Source: Neovahlkampfia damariscottae (lineage: Eukaryota; Heterolobosea; Selenaionea; Neovahlkampfiida; Neovahlkampfiidae). Taken from it: a DNA stretch of 64,000 nucleotides. The notes beneath the pieces were generated by a model that worked only from the letters and a program-made list of their open reading frames with translations, did not search any database and was not told the DNA's origin. Shown here one piece after another: positions 55,261 through 64,000 of the stretch; within the stretch, counting starts at the first letter, position 1; every line of letters starts with the position of its first letter. Both the position numbers and the translations under genes were made by a program. The DNA is taken from NCBI GenBank assembly GCA_016618085.1, contig JABLTG010000002.1:124001-188000 (forward strand), read 5' to 3'.

Positions 55261-57250
55261 TGAGTTTAGTAACCAAATTCATCATGAAAATGTTTGATTG
55301 TTTTAACTTTTCTTTTTGGGGTTTGTTGATTTGATTCTTGGGTATCAATTGGATCTTCCTCCTTTTCAGATTCTGAATCTAAATCTACGATTGTTTCTTT
55401 TACTTCTTCTAAATCTTTGTAAATACCATCTTTCGGATTTGTGTTTCCAATTTCTCTATTTTCCAATAGTTTATTAACTCTTTCTGTTGCAGTTTCATAG
55501 TACTTTGTTACTGGAACATCATCTCCCGCGTAAAGGGCAGTTAGTTTATCACTAACGTTTAGCTTGAGACTTTTTGAATTTGAATGAAAATAGTATTTTC
55601 CATTGGACAATTTGAATTGATTGTCTTCAAGGACTTCTGATATCACAAAAGGACCGAGATATCTGTCATTTCCTTTTTCTCCTAGAATTTCTAACGGAAC
55701 TTTAGGTATTTTTTCTTTTGAAATGTATCTGTAACGGTTTAACCATTTCTTTTCATATTCAATCGAATCTTTTTCTTTAGTTTGTCTAGGAATGATCTGA
55801 ATTTTGTCCAATAGTTGGATAATTTCTTTTCTTCTTTCTCCCAATTTATTTCTTTCTCTGGGGCTTCTGAACTGAGCCATGATTTTCCAAAGCATTTTTT
55901 GAATGAATTGTTTTGAATGTTAATGTTTATCATTGCTAATGGTGTGATCATTTCCCAATCCTTTTCCAAATTGAGCGATTTTGCAACTTTAAGTATGGTA
56001 TTTCTTGCTGTTTTGTTTGATCTTTCAATTTTTGAACTAGTTTCATGATCATATGCAATGCTGATCTTGATATTGATATCCAACGCTTCTAAAGCTTCTT
56101 GTAATGGTTTGAATGCTTGGTCTCCTCCTAGGATTAATAATTGACCTGAGAATGGTAAAATTTCCAATATCATTTGGAGTTGATTTCCTAACGTTTTTCT
56201 TTTCATCCCTTTCACTATTGTAAATCCTGTGAACAAGCAAGTTAGATTTAAACAAAATTTGGCTGTGGAGTCTTTAATACCAACTTCGAAGAAATCTAAA
56301 GCCAATTGACGGAGTGGTTCTGCTTTGATTCCATCTTCTTTGAGAGTCTTTGGATGTACTCCTTCATTTAAACTTAAACAAATTCCGCAAGATTCTGAAG
56401 CTTCTTTTGCAAGTTTTAAAGCATTCTTTACCAGTATTTTCATTTCATGTATCACATCTGTCAAATTTTTGGTCTAAAATGAAGTATTTCATGAATGAGT
56501 TTTGCTGTCCTAATGGTAATCTACGGTATTTAAAACGCTTATTTTCACAACTGAAAGCTAGAAAGTTTCTTGACTTTTCTTCAATTGATATTGACTTATA
56601 TTTTTAGTACGAATATTAGCCGTGAAAGCGTGTCCTGTCGATCCTTTAATGAAGAGTGGTTTGGGTCTCGCGACTGTATGAGTGTTGATTGATGATATCC
56701 ATTACTGTATCTTGGGTTGTTGCCATTCTGAACATCAACCTTTTGATAAAATTAAAATCGCTGTCTTCTCCATTTGGTGCTGTATCCATTTGTGATAACA
56801 TTTGTCTGAAATTTGAAAATTGAGCTTGAAAGCTTTCTTGAGTTTTTTTTCCTGCTGGTATTTGAGCTTTTGAAGCATCTTTGCACTTTGGTTTTGAGTG
56901 TCCTTGTTTTCCACAACGAAAACAAACCAACGTTTCTTCTTTTGACTTTTTCCTCTTGTTTTCCAGCTCTTTCTCTTTGCTTTTGCTCTACTTTCTTGAT
57001 TTTTGCATGACATTTATCGCACTTAGCTAAATGTTTTGGCCTATTTTTTTCCATAAATACTTGACATTTTATGCATCTTCGCCTTTCCTTTGTTTCTTTT
57101 TTAGAATCTGTAAAAAATGTTTCACTCTTGATGTCTGTGGTTATTGATTCAATGATTTCTTGTATTTTTTTGATTGAATCTATTTCTTTACCGCTATTTT
57201 TATGTACTGAAGTTGTACAAACTTTTTCACTTTTGGTTGAAGAATTTCAA
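55260..57250 (-). mobile_element. LTR-retroelement fossil (Ty3/gypsy-like), broken
   Basis: Minus-strand remains of an LTR-type retrotransposon. In element order there is a Gag-like part with a CCHC zinc knuckle, then an integrase core and an integrase C-terminal part followed by an acidic/basic tail. Protease, reverse transcriptase and RNase H are not seen. No clear terminal repeats were found. The element looks broken, with several breaks, and moderately old. It lies next to the inverted-repeat island at 52.8-55.0 kb. Confidence 0.7.
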
Positions 57251-57713
57251 GTAGAAAATTAAGACTTAAAAAATTTTTATTATTAATTAGAGTAACATTA
57301 TTTGTATCTTTCAACATGTTTAAAATATTGTTAATTCATTTGTTTTTTTTAAATGAAAAATTTAAAATTATGTGATTATTAATTAGTTACATTTTATCTT
57401 TTGAATTTTGTTGTTTCAAATGTAAAAATTAAAAAAAAGTACAAGTTGAATAAAGGTTTATTTTAAATAAAAACCAAAAACTAAAACAATTGGTTAATTC
57501 TAACCAATAAAAAGTCTTGAATAACTCAATATCTTGATCATTTCACCACTAAAAAAATTGATTTTACATAAAAACAAACTAAAAAGGATTGTTTTGACAA
57601 ATGTTCACAGATTTTCTTTCATGAAATTCTTTACCAATTTCTGAGTAAATTTCCGATCGTTTGTTCAACCAATCAGAACATCAAATTTTCTTGTTGAAGA
57701 AAAACAGACCAAC
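57251..57713. promoter_or_regulatory. AT-rich intergenic region, GPx promoter side
   Basis: About 460 bp without an open frame. The CCAAT box at 57669-57673 lies 41 bp before the GPx ATG. The rest is A/T-rich with repeated ATTAATTAG words. Confidence 0.5.
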
Positions 57714-58358
57714 ATGAAAACAACTCGAGCTTTTTTAACGAAAAATAGGATGAAAAACATGATTGTTTATCCGACATTGGCAAGTGTTGGACTCACTGGA
57801 TTGAGGTATTCAACCATGAAAGCTCAAGAAAAATCGGTTTATGATTTCAAAGTTCTTGATATTGACAAAAAAGAAGTTGATTTAAAAAAATATGAAGGAA
57901 AAGTTTTATTAATTGTTAATGTTGCGAGTGAATGAGGTTTAACCCCAAAAAATTATACTCAACTCCAACAAATTTACGAAAAATATAATTCACAAGGATT
58001 AGAAATTTTAGGATTTCCATGCAATCAATTTGGTTCTCAAGAACCTGGTACAAATGAAGAAATTAAAGAATTTGCTTGTGGTAAATATAAAGTGAAGTTT
58101 CCAATGTTTGATAAAATTGAAGTAAATGGTGATAACGCTGCTCCACTTTATAAATTTTTAAAATCTTCTTTAAGTTTTAAATTTTTAATTAGTATTGAAA
58201 GAATTAATTGGAACTTCACAAAGGTTTATTTTCTTATTTTTAATTTTCCATAGTTTCTTGTTGATAAATCAGGTGTACCACATAAAAGATATGAACCAAC
58301 AACTGAACCAAATGCTATTGTTGATGATATTCTTAAATTGTTGAAGGATGAAAAATGA
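57714..58358 (+). CDS. Selenocysteine glutathione peroxidase, GPX4-like, mitochondrial (204 aa)
   Basis: Exons 57714-58223 and 58254-58358, 30-nt intron. An in-frame TGA at 57933-57935 stands exactly at the catalytic position: NVASE-[TGA][10 protein letters not shown], where GPx proteins have Sec or Cys. The rest is intact: [16 protein letters not shown] (catalytic Gln), [15 protein letters not shown] (Trp and Asn), [16 protein letters not shown]. The presequence [19 protein letters not shown] ... GLRYST suggests mitochondrial import. GPX4-type enzymes reduce lipid hydroperoxides. A form-2 SECIS-like hairpin begins 17 nt after the TGA stop. I read the internal TGA as Sec rather than a mutation. 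Confidence 0.93.
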
Positions 58359-58374
58359 ATTTAAAATATGAATA

Positions 58375-58440
58375 AAAAATTGAATGAAGATGAATCATAA
58401 ACACTTTGAACAAAAGTAATGATACATTTGATGAATTTTT
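58375..58440 (+). promoter_or_regulatory. Candidate SECIS element (form 2) in the GPx 3' UTR
   Basis: Outer helix AAAAATT/AATTTTT; 5' quartet strand ATGA (58384-58387); an 11-nt helix II strand containing ATGAATCAT, pairing with ATGATACAT with one mismatch; unpaired AAAC (58399-58402) giving the conserved AA; a mini-helix ACTTT/AAAGT with a 5-nt loop; then the 3' quartet strand TGAT (58429-58432). The spacing of 11 nt from quartet to AA is canonical. Confidence 0.78.
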
Positions 58441-58584
58441 ATCCACTTGTTTAATAAAGTTTTAATTTAGAAACAATTATTACTACAATCGATGTATTTT
58501 CATTCCGTAATTCCGCTTCCGCTTCACTTCCGAAAAAGATACAAATTGGGAAAAATCGATCCTGACCAATTGAAATTCGAATTT

Positions 58585-59673
58585 ATGGCGTTTACACCAG
58601 TAGAATCATCACTTGGAGGAATACTCTTAGCACTTTCAGTCAATGGCCACTTACTTTTTCATGGCAAAGTCACTGGAATGAGTGGTTTTGTTGCTTCAGT
58701 TGCGAGATTTAATAAAACATTAAAAGAAGAGTGGTATCTCAAAGCTAGTTATATTTTTGGTTTAATTTTTGGTGGTTTTATTTTAAGTATAATACCAGAA
58801 TTCTCAGCACAAGCTTTTAATCCAGGTCAAGTTGTAATCCAAAACGAACAATGGATTTACTTCGTTTTTTGTGGTATTTTGGTTGGTTTTGGTACACAAT
58901 TAGGATCAGGATGTACTTCAGGTAATTTTAATCAAATAATTAAATATTAGGACATATGTTATGTGGTCTAGCTAGATTATCACAAAGATCTTTCATCGCT
59001 GTACTTTCATTTTGCGGAACTTGTTTCTTTTTTGTCAAATATTATAGCACACCACAATTCATTGCTAAAATATATCAAATTAAAATTGAAAAATTCTCGA
59101 TATCTTACCCAAGTGCTGAAAGAATCATTTACATGGCAGGCTTGGTAGTGCTCATTCTCGCTATTTATGGATTGATCATTTATTTTCAAGACTCATTCAA
59201 CAAAGTCGTTGAAAATGAAATATTACATATTTTAAATGGTTTTGTTTTTGGTGTTGGACTTGGATTTAGTGGAATGACAAGTTTGAATTTACAATATTTA
59301 ATCAAATTTTTTAGAACCACAAAAAGTGCTTGGTTTCTTTGATATGGGTGAAAATTGGGATCCTTCATTGATGTGTATTATAGTATTTGCTATACTTCCT
59401 TCAATTTGGACATTTACTCATCCAGAAGTAAAACACAACAAAAGGAAACCACTCTTTTCATCACAATTTTCACTTCCAACAAGAAGTGACATAAATTTAC
59501 CTTTAATCATTGGAGCAATATTGTTTGGAACAGGCTGGGGTATTTTTGGTTTATGTCCTGGACCTGCTTTAGTTGTTTTACCAACAATGAAATTACCACT
59601 TTTTATTTATGTTGGTAGTATCGTTATTGGAATTTATTTGTATGATTTTTATCAATCATTGATATCAAAATAA
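58585..59673 (+). CDS. YeeE/YedE (TsuA-like) sulfur-compound transporter (341 aa)
   Basis: Exons 58585-58921, 58951-59280 and 59315-59673, introns 29 and 34 nt. Hallmarks: FTPVESSLGGILLALSVNGH, GFGTQLGSGCTSGHMLCGLA (the Cys-bearing GSGCTSGH motif), GLGFSGMTKPQKVLGFFDMG, NWDPSLMCIIV, and GTGWGIFGLCPGPALVVL (second Cys motif). These conserved Cys residues carry thiosulfate through bacterial TsuA. About nine membrane helices. An upstream in-frame ATG at 58492 would add 31 residues. The later one is preferred because CCAAT at 58566-58570 precedes it. Likely moves thiosulfate or a related reduced-sulfur ion. Confidence 0.9.
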
Positions 59674-59781
59674 ATGTAAATAACAAATTTTTCTTTTCAA
59701 AATTTTTTCTTCCAATTCAAAACGTCGAATTAAACAAATTCTGGTTTGACCAATCATCAATTTCTTCTTTTCAAAATAAAT

Positions 59782-59943
59782 ATGAGCATGTCTCAAGAAA
59801 CTTTGTACATAACAGTAGCTTCACTTTTTGGTTTGATTATGTTTTGCTTTATGATAGTATTCATGTATTTTTTGCTATATTCCTCTCAACCTCAACACCA
59901 AAATTATAGAAGAGTGAAAAATCATGAACCAAAAAATGAATAA
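59782..59943 (+). CDS. Small single-pass membrane protein (53 aa)
   Basis: MSMSQETLYITVASLFGLIM continues FCFMIVFMYFLLYSS, one long hydrophobic helix, followed by a basic tail QNYRRVKNHEPKNE. It has its own CCAAT box (59750-59754) about 28 bp upstream and fits between genes with normal spacing, so it is likely real. Orientation would put the tail in the cytosol. Function unknown. Confidence 0.55.
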   Translation: MSMSQETLYITVASLFGLIMFCFMIVFMYFLLYSSQPQHQNYRRVKNHEPKNE

Positions 59944-60046
59944 CTTAATTTTTTAGAACTTTCTAATCCTCAAAAATTATCAATAAAAACTTCCAAAAAA
60001 ATAACAAAATCCTATTGGTGTTTTCATCGGAGTTATTGGGAAAATA

Positions 60047-60637
60047 ATGGCGACTCTCGCAACATTTGGTGCTGGTTGTTTCTGGTGTGTAGAAGCTTGT
60101 TTTCAAAGATTAAAAGGTGTCAAAACTGTAAAAAGTGGTTACATGGGTGGTTCAGTGTCCAATCCATCTTATCAAGCTGTTTGTAGTGGCAAAACTGGTC
60201 ATGTTGAAGGTAATTATTAACATTTTATGTTTTAATTTCTTTCAAGTTATTCAAGTTGACTTTGATCCAAAAATTATTACTTTTGAAGATTTATGTTCAT
60301 GTTTCTTCCTTTCTCATGATCCTACTCAATTAAATAGACAAGGAAATGATGTTGGTACACAATATAGGTAAAATTAAAATATTATTAACAACAAAGATCT
60401 GCAATTTTTTATCATGATAATGAACAAAAAGATGTAGCTACAAAACTAAAAGATGAATGTCAAAAATCAGTTTCTTCTCCAATTGTAACAGAAATTACAG
60501 CAGCATCAACATTTTATGTAGCTGAAGATTATCATCAAAACTACTTTAACATGAATCCAAATCAAGGATATTGTCAACATGTTGTAAAACCAAAAGTTGA
60601 AAAATTTAAAAAAGTATTTCTTTCAAAATTAAAATAA
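60047..60637 (+). CDS. msrA: Peptide methionine sulfoxide reductase A (174 aa)
   Basis: Exons 60047-60209, 60247-60367 and 60397-60637, introns 37 and 29 nt. The start [20 protein letters not shown] carries the GCFWCVE active site with Cys as the nucleophile (not Sec). It is followed by [66 protein letters not shown] and AEDYHQNYF, all standard MsrA. It reduces methionine-S-sulfoxide. With GPx and the sulfur transporter it forms a redox/sulfur neighbourhood. ATTGG at 60014-60018, 28 bp upstream. Confidence 0.97.
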
Positions 60638-60638
60638 A

Positions 60639-61266
60639 TTACTCTTTGTCTATTACTTTATTTATAAATTCTAATCTTTTTGAAAGAAACTTCAAATCAT
60701 TTTTTGCTTCAATAATTTTTAATTTATTTCCTTCTTTCAAATGATACACTAAATTATTTTCAATTTCATTTTTTACATTATTTATATCTTTTATTCTTTC
60801 ATTTCTTTCAATTTCATCTTCATTTTTAACTTTCCATGTTTCATATTGAAGTGTTCTTAAAGAAACTGCTTTATCCTTTTTTTGGACAATTTAATTTCAA
60901 TATTTTTATTTACTCTTCTATATCTACACCTTATAAATGATTTAATTTCTTCTTGACAGTATTTATCAAATCTCATTTTTAGTTGACAAATTAGTGCTGT
61001 GTCTAAATCTCTTTCACATAAATTTATTCCTTTTTTTTTTTTAATTTTCAATTAAATTTACCCATAAATGATTGTTGTGGTAAATCTTTTGGTAAAACTT
61101 TGCCAGTGAATGAAGTTGGATATGCCATATCAAATTCAGAAAACTTATAATCATTTTTATAAAAATCAGGTAGATCTGATATATCATTTACATCAAAATC
61201 ATATTCTTCTTTTTCATATTCATATGTTTTTTTTCTTTGTCTCCTTAAATTTTTTGAAGGAATCAT
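60639..61266 (-). CDS. Unassigned Cys-containing protein, possibly mitochondrial (185 aa)
   Basis: Exons 61062-61266, 60914-61029 and 60639-60875, introns 32 and 38 nt. The N-terminus MIPSKNLRRQRKKTYEYEKE is basic. The middle has FSEFDMAYPTSFTGKVLPKD and then a CHCH-like helical hairpin, LICQLKMRFDKYCQEEIKSF, IRCRYRRD. The C-terminal third is a charged coiled coil (KVKNEDEIERNERIKDINNV). Layout resembles small respiratory-complex subunits, but the assignment is open. Stops 1 nt from the convergent MsrA gene. Confidence 0.65.
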
Positions 61267-61353
61267 CTTTTTTAAGTTTTTCTTTTTTATTTTGGTTGGT
61301 GGAAAAAGCTTGATTTTATTGGTTTATTTCATCGTTCAGTTTGTATTTTTAAA

Positions 61354-62713
61354 ATGTCAACACTGAAAGGAAAGAAAAAAGAGGTAAACCCTTATCCAGT
61401 ATTTGGCGTACCTTTTGATCCTGAAGCCGAAAAACCACCAAAATTTGTCACTGATATTATAGATTATTTAGAAGAAAATGCGCTTCATTTAGAAGGACTA
61501 TTCAGAATACCAGGTGATACTGATATCATGGAAAAAGCAAAAAAGGTTATAGAATCATGTATTTATTTATTTTATTTTTTTTTATTTTTAAGCACTGGAA
61601 TACGATTTTGATGAATTAAAAGGAGGACCAAATACTCATAATATTGCTGGTTTATTCAAATTATATTTTCGAGAATTACCAGAACCACTCTTAGGTTATG
61701 ATTATTATGATATGTTTGTTGCAGCCCAAATGATACCTGAAGAAGAAGCAAGATTAATTTGTGTCAAGAAGATTTTAGCATTTTTATCAAAAGGAAACTT
61801 TGTTTTATTAAAAGCATTATTTTCATTTTTAAAGAAAGTATGTGATAAATCTGATATTAATAAAATGACACCTTCAAATGTAGCAGTTTGTTTTGCACCA
61901 AATATTTTAAAAACACCAAATAAAACAACAGATTTAAATGAAATGATGCAACATTCTGCTCTAACAAATAAATTAACAGAATCATTAATTCAACACTATA
62001 CAACATTTTTTGTAAACTCAGAAGCAAAACCAAAACCACCACCAAGAAGAAGTGTTAAAACAGATGAAATACCAAATACATCAGAATCATCAAATATATC
62101 TAAAAGAAGTTCAATAACAAAAGAAGAAATACTTGCTGTTCAATCAAAAGACTCAATGATGAATTTACTTGAAAAAAATAAAAATGAAAATGTTGAAAAT
62201 CAAAATGAAATATCAAAGTATAGTATTGATGTAGAAAATAAAAAATTAGATGAATTTGAAAAATATTTATTAAAGAGAAAAGAAGAATTAGATGAATTTG
62301 AAAAAGAGTTAAATGAAAGAGAAAAACAATTAAAAAAAAAAGAAGAAAGTTTAAAAAAAAAAGAAGAAAAATTAAAAAAAGAAATTGAATCAAAATCAAC
62401 TTCAAAATTACAACCAAAGAATTATGCTTCAAAATCAAGTTCACATTCACCACCTCCTATTATTAAAGTACCTGAAGTTAGAGGTGCAAGTAAATCATTT
62501 GATAAAACAGAAACATCAAATAATGAAAAAGAATTTGAAAAACCAAGATCACTTTCAATACAAGAAAGAATGAAATTGTATAAACAAAATTCAGCTGAAA
62601 AAAAAGAAATTGATGTTGATTCAAGAAAATCTGTAATGATGTTGAAAACTAATTCAATTGTAAAAGAAAGTTCAAAAACTTGGAAGAAAAATGAAAGTAA
62701 AACTCTTAAATAA
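61354..62713 (+). CDS. RhoGAP-domain protein (441 aa)
   Basis: Exons 61354-61558 and 61593-62713, 34-nt intron. The RhoGAP domain covers about residues 15-205: FGVPFDPEAEKPPKFVTDII, EGLFRIPGDTD (Arg finger in GLFRIPG), THNIAGLFKLYFRELPEPLL, KVCDKSDINKMTPSNVAVCF, APNILKTP. The C-terminal half is disordered, with a strongly charged coiled coil (LDEFEKELNEREKQLKKKEE) and Ser-rich stretches (KSSSHSPPPII). It switches off a Rho/Rac GTPase and complements the RhoGEF and DOCK genes in this window. Confidence 0.95.
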
Positions 62714-62778
62714 ATTTCATTCGTTCATTTTTTAATTCATTTTTATTGGTCGAAGGAAATAAAGTTTAAAAATAAAAC

Positions 62779-63636
62779 ATGTTTAGAAATCAATACGATA
62801 CTGACGTTACAACTTGGAGTCCAGGTAAATTGAATTTTATTTAATAATATAAATCAAAGCTGGAAGATTACATCAAGTTGAATATGCAATTGAAGCAGTA
62901 AAACAAGGAAGTGCTGCTGTTGGTTGTAAGTCTGATACTCATGTGGTTTTAGCATCTCTTAAAAGATCACCACATTCAGAATTATCATCATATCAACAAA
63001 AGTTATATAAAATTGATAACCATATGGGAATTGCAATTGCAGGTCTTGCTGCAGACGGAAGAGTTTTAGCAAAATATTTGAGAACAGCATGTCTTAATCA
63101 TCTTTATATTTATGAACAACCAATTCAAGTTGGAAGACTTGTTCTTAAACTTTCTGACAGTGAAAAAAAAAAAAAAAAAAATTAATTTTTACAAGAATCA
63201 CAAGTATCAACACAAAGATCAAGCAAAAGACCATTTGGTGTTGGATTATTAGTTTCAGGATATGATGTACATTTTTTATTCTTTTTTATTTTTTCAACAG
63301 AAAACTGGTACACATTTATATCAAACTGAACCATCTGGAAATTATTATTCATATAAAGCAATTGCAATTGGAGCACGTTCACAAAGTGCTAAAACATATT
63401 TAGAAAAGAATTATGAAAGTTTTCCAAATTGTAGTAAAAAAGACTTAATCAAACATGCACTTTTAGCACTTCAAGGGACAACTGGAGATAATGTTGAATT
63501 AAATGCTAAAAATACATCACTTTCTGTTGTTTCAAAAGATGGATATGAAACATATGATGATGAAAAAGTAGAAGAATGGTTGGAACTTTTAAAAGGAGAA
63601 GAAGAAGATAAAATGGAAGAAACAATTGAAGAATAA
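62779..63636 (+). CDS. PSMA1: 20S proteasome subunit alpha-6 (PSMA1 type, 250 aa)
   Basis: Four exons (62779-62824, 62860-63159, 63196-63266, 63301-63636). [40 protein letters not shown] is the classic PSMA1 N-terminus (FRNQYD.DVT.WSP.GR..Q.EYA.EAV.QGS). Later come [73 protein letters not shown]. The introns are 34-36 nt. ATTGG at 62745-62749, 30 bp upstream. Confidence 0.97.
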
Positions 63637-63638
63637 AT

Positions 63639-64000
63639 TTATTTTTTTAAAATTAACTTTATATATTTTGAATAACAATCATGATTCTCTTGTAATTGTA
63701 AAAATTCAAATCTATATTCTGCTTTTAATTGTTTTGTTAAATTTTCAAATTTTTCAAATAAATCATTCAACAATGACAATGATGATATTTTAACAAATTC
63801 AGAATAATTAAATCTACAAAGATTCATTAATATTTCAAATATCTCTTCTCTTAATATTGTATTATTTGAAATTAATTCTTCATTTTCATTTAATATTTTT
63901 TTTAATGTTGAAATTGTTATCAATCCAACATTATGACTCAATTGTTTTTGGAATTTCATTTTATTTTTTACACGATCTTCAAATGTCTTTTCTTTTACTG
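63639..64000 (-). CDS. Helical protein, partial (runs off the window)
   Basis: C-terminal 106+ residues, MKFQKQLSHNVGLITISTLK ... CRFNYSEFVKISSLSLLNDL ... FEFLQLQENHDCYSKYIKLI. The frame stays open upstream to the window edge (KEKTFEDRVKNK), so the first Met here is probably internal. The amphipathic helices suggest a HEAT/ARM-type protein. Only the tail is visible and it cannot be named. It ends 2 nt from the PSMA1 stop. Confidence 0.6.
   Translation of the reverse strand, partial: VKEKTFEDRVKNKMKFQKQLSHNVGLITISTLKKILNENEELISNNTILREEIFEILMNLCRFNYSEFVKISSLSLLNDLFEKFENLTKQLKAEYRFEFLQLQENHDCYSKYIKLILKK

Noticed and set aside
57933-57935. TGA as a nonsense mutation of GPx
   Set aside because: It is at the exact Sec position, the rest of the protein is intact, and a SECIS-like hairpin follows.
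63639-63959. Complete 106-aa protein
   Set aside because: The frame stays open upstream of the first Met to the window edge, so it is a partial gene.
1-64000. tRNA, rRNA or CRISPR
   Set aside because: No cloverleaf-like A/B box pairs, rRNA blocks or spaced repeats were recognised on reading; a tRNAscan run would be needed to be sure.

Overview
The window is nuclear DNA of a small-genome eukaryotic microbe. It is very AT-rich, uses the standard stop codons, and carries about 50 protein genes on both strands. Genes are separated by only a few to a few hundred bases and most are cut by tiny introns, usually 28-45 nt, with GT..AG ends. The gene set (DOCK-type RacGEF with SH3, DH-domain RhoGEF, RhoGAP, TBC RabGAP, Rab32-like GTPase, C2-kinase, DP transcription factor, Pumilio, two 20S proteasome alpha subunits) suggests a free-living, probably amoeboid protist such as an amoebozoan or heterolobosean; the sequence alone does not settle the lineage. 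A selenocysteine-type glutathione peroxidase with a candidate SECIS hairpin shows that this organism probably decodes UGA as Sec.

Layout. 1-1.4 kb: decayed coding fragments and a telomere-like TTTGGA/TTTGGG array. 1.4-7.5 kb: a hypothetical gene, a RhoGEF, a truncated topoisomerase II fragment, a damaged HMG-box gene, a BRD8-like bromodomain protein, MOZART1 and PP1 inhibitor-3. 7.8-21.2 kb: a long coiled-coil protein, spastizin/ZFYVE26-like protein, ChaN-like haem protein, DP factor, a helical-repeat protein, TLC membrane protein, TBC RabGAP and PLGRKT-like protein. 21.4-30 kb: PSMA3, a single-chain Mre11-like/Rad50-like fusion, small membrane protein, PI31, twin-CX9C protein, Rab32-like GTPase and two unassigned genes. 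30-41.5 kb: Pumilio, C2-kinase, MPP10, TFIIA large subunit, DDX10/Dbp4 helicase, an unassigned gene and an OGFr-domain protein. 41.7-52.1 kb: a mitochondrial candidate, a cation exchanger, Thg1-like enzyme, LYR protein, Sfr1-like repair factor, acidic secreted/membrane protein and DOCK. 52.1-57.3 kb: an accessory island with divergent genes between inverted repeats, followed by a broken LTR-retroelement fossil. 57.7-64 kb: selenoprotein GPx, YeeE/TsuA-like transporter, MsrA, small genes, RhoGAP, PSMA1, and a gene running off the end.

Themes. Redox and sulfur genes sit together (GPx, YeeE/TsuA-like, MsrA). Two proteasome subunits and the proteasome regulator PI31 lie in the window. Ribosome-biogenesis genes (MPP10, Dbp4) flank TFIIA. 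Nearly every start codon has a CCAAT/ATTGG box within about 60 bp. Many convergent genes are separated by only 1-11 nt, or overlap. Gene models were spliced by eye, checking that GT..AG junctions keep the frame and restore known motifs; no alignment or RNA evidence was available.
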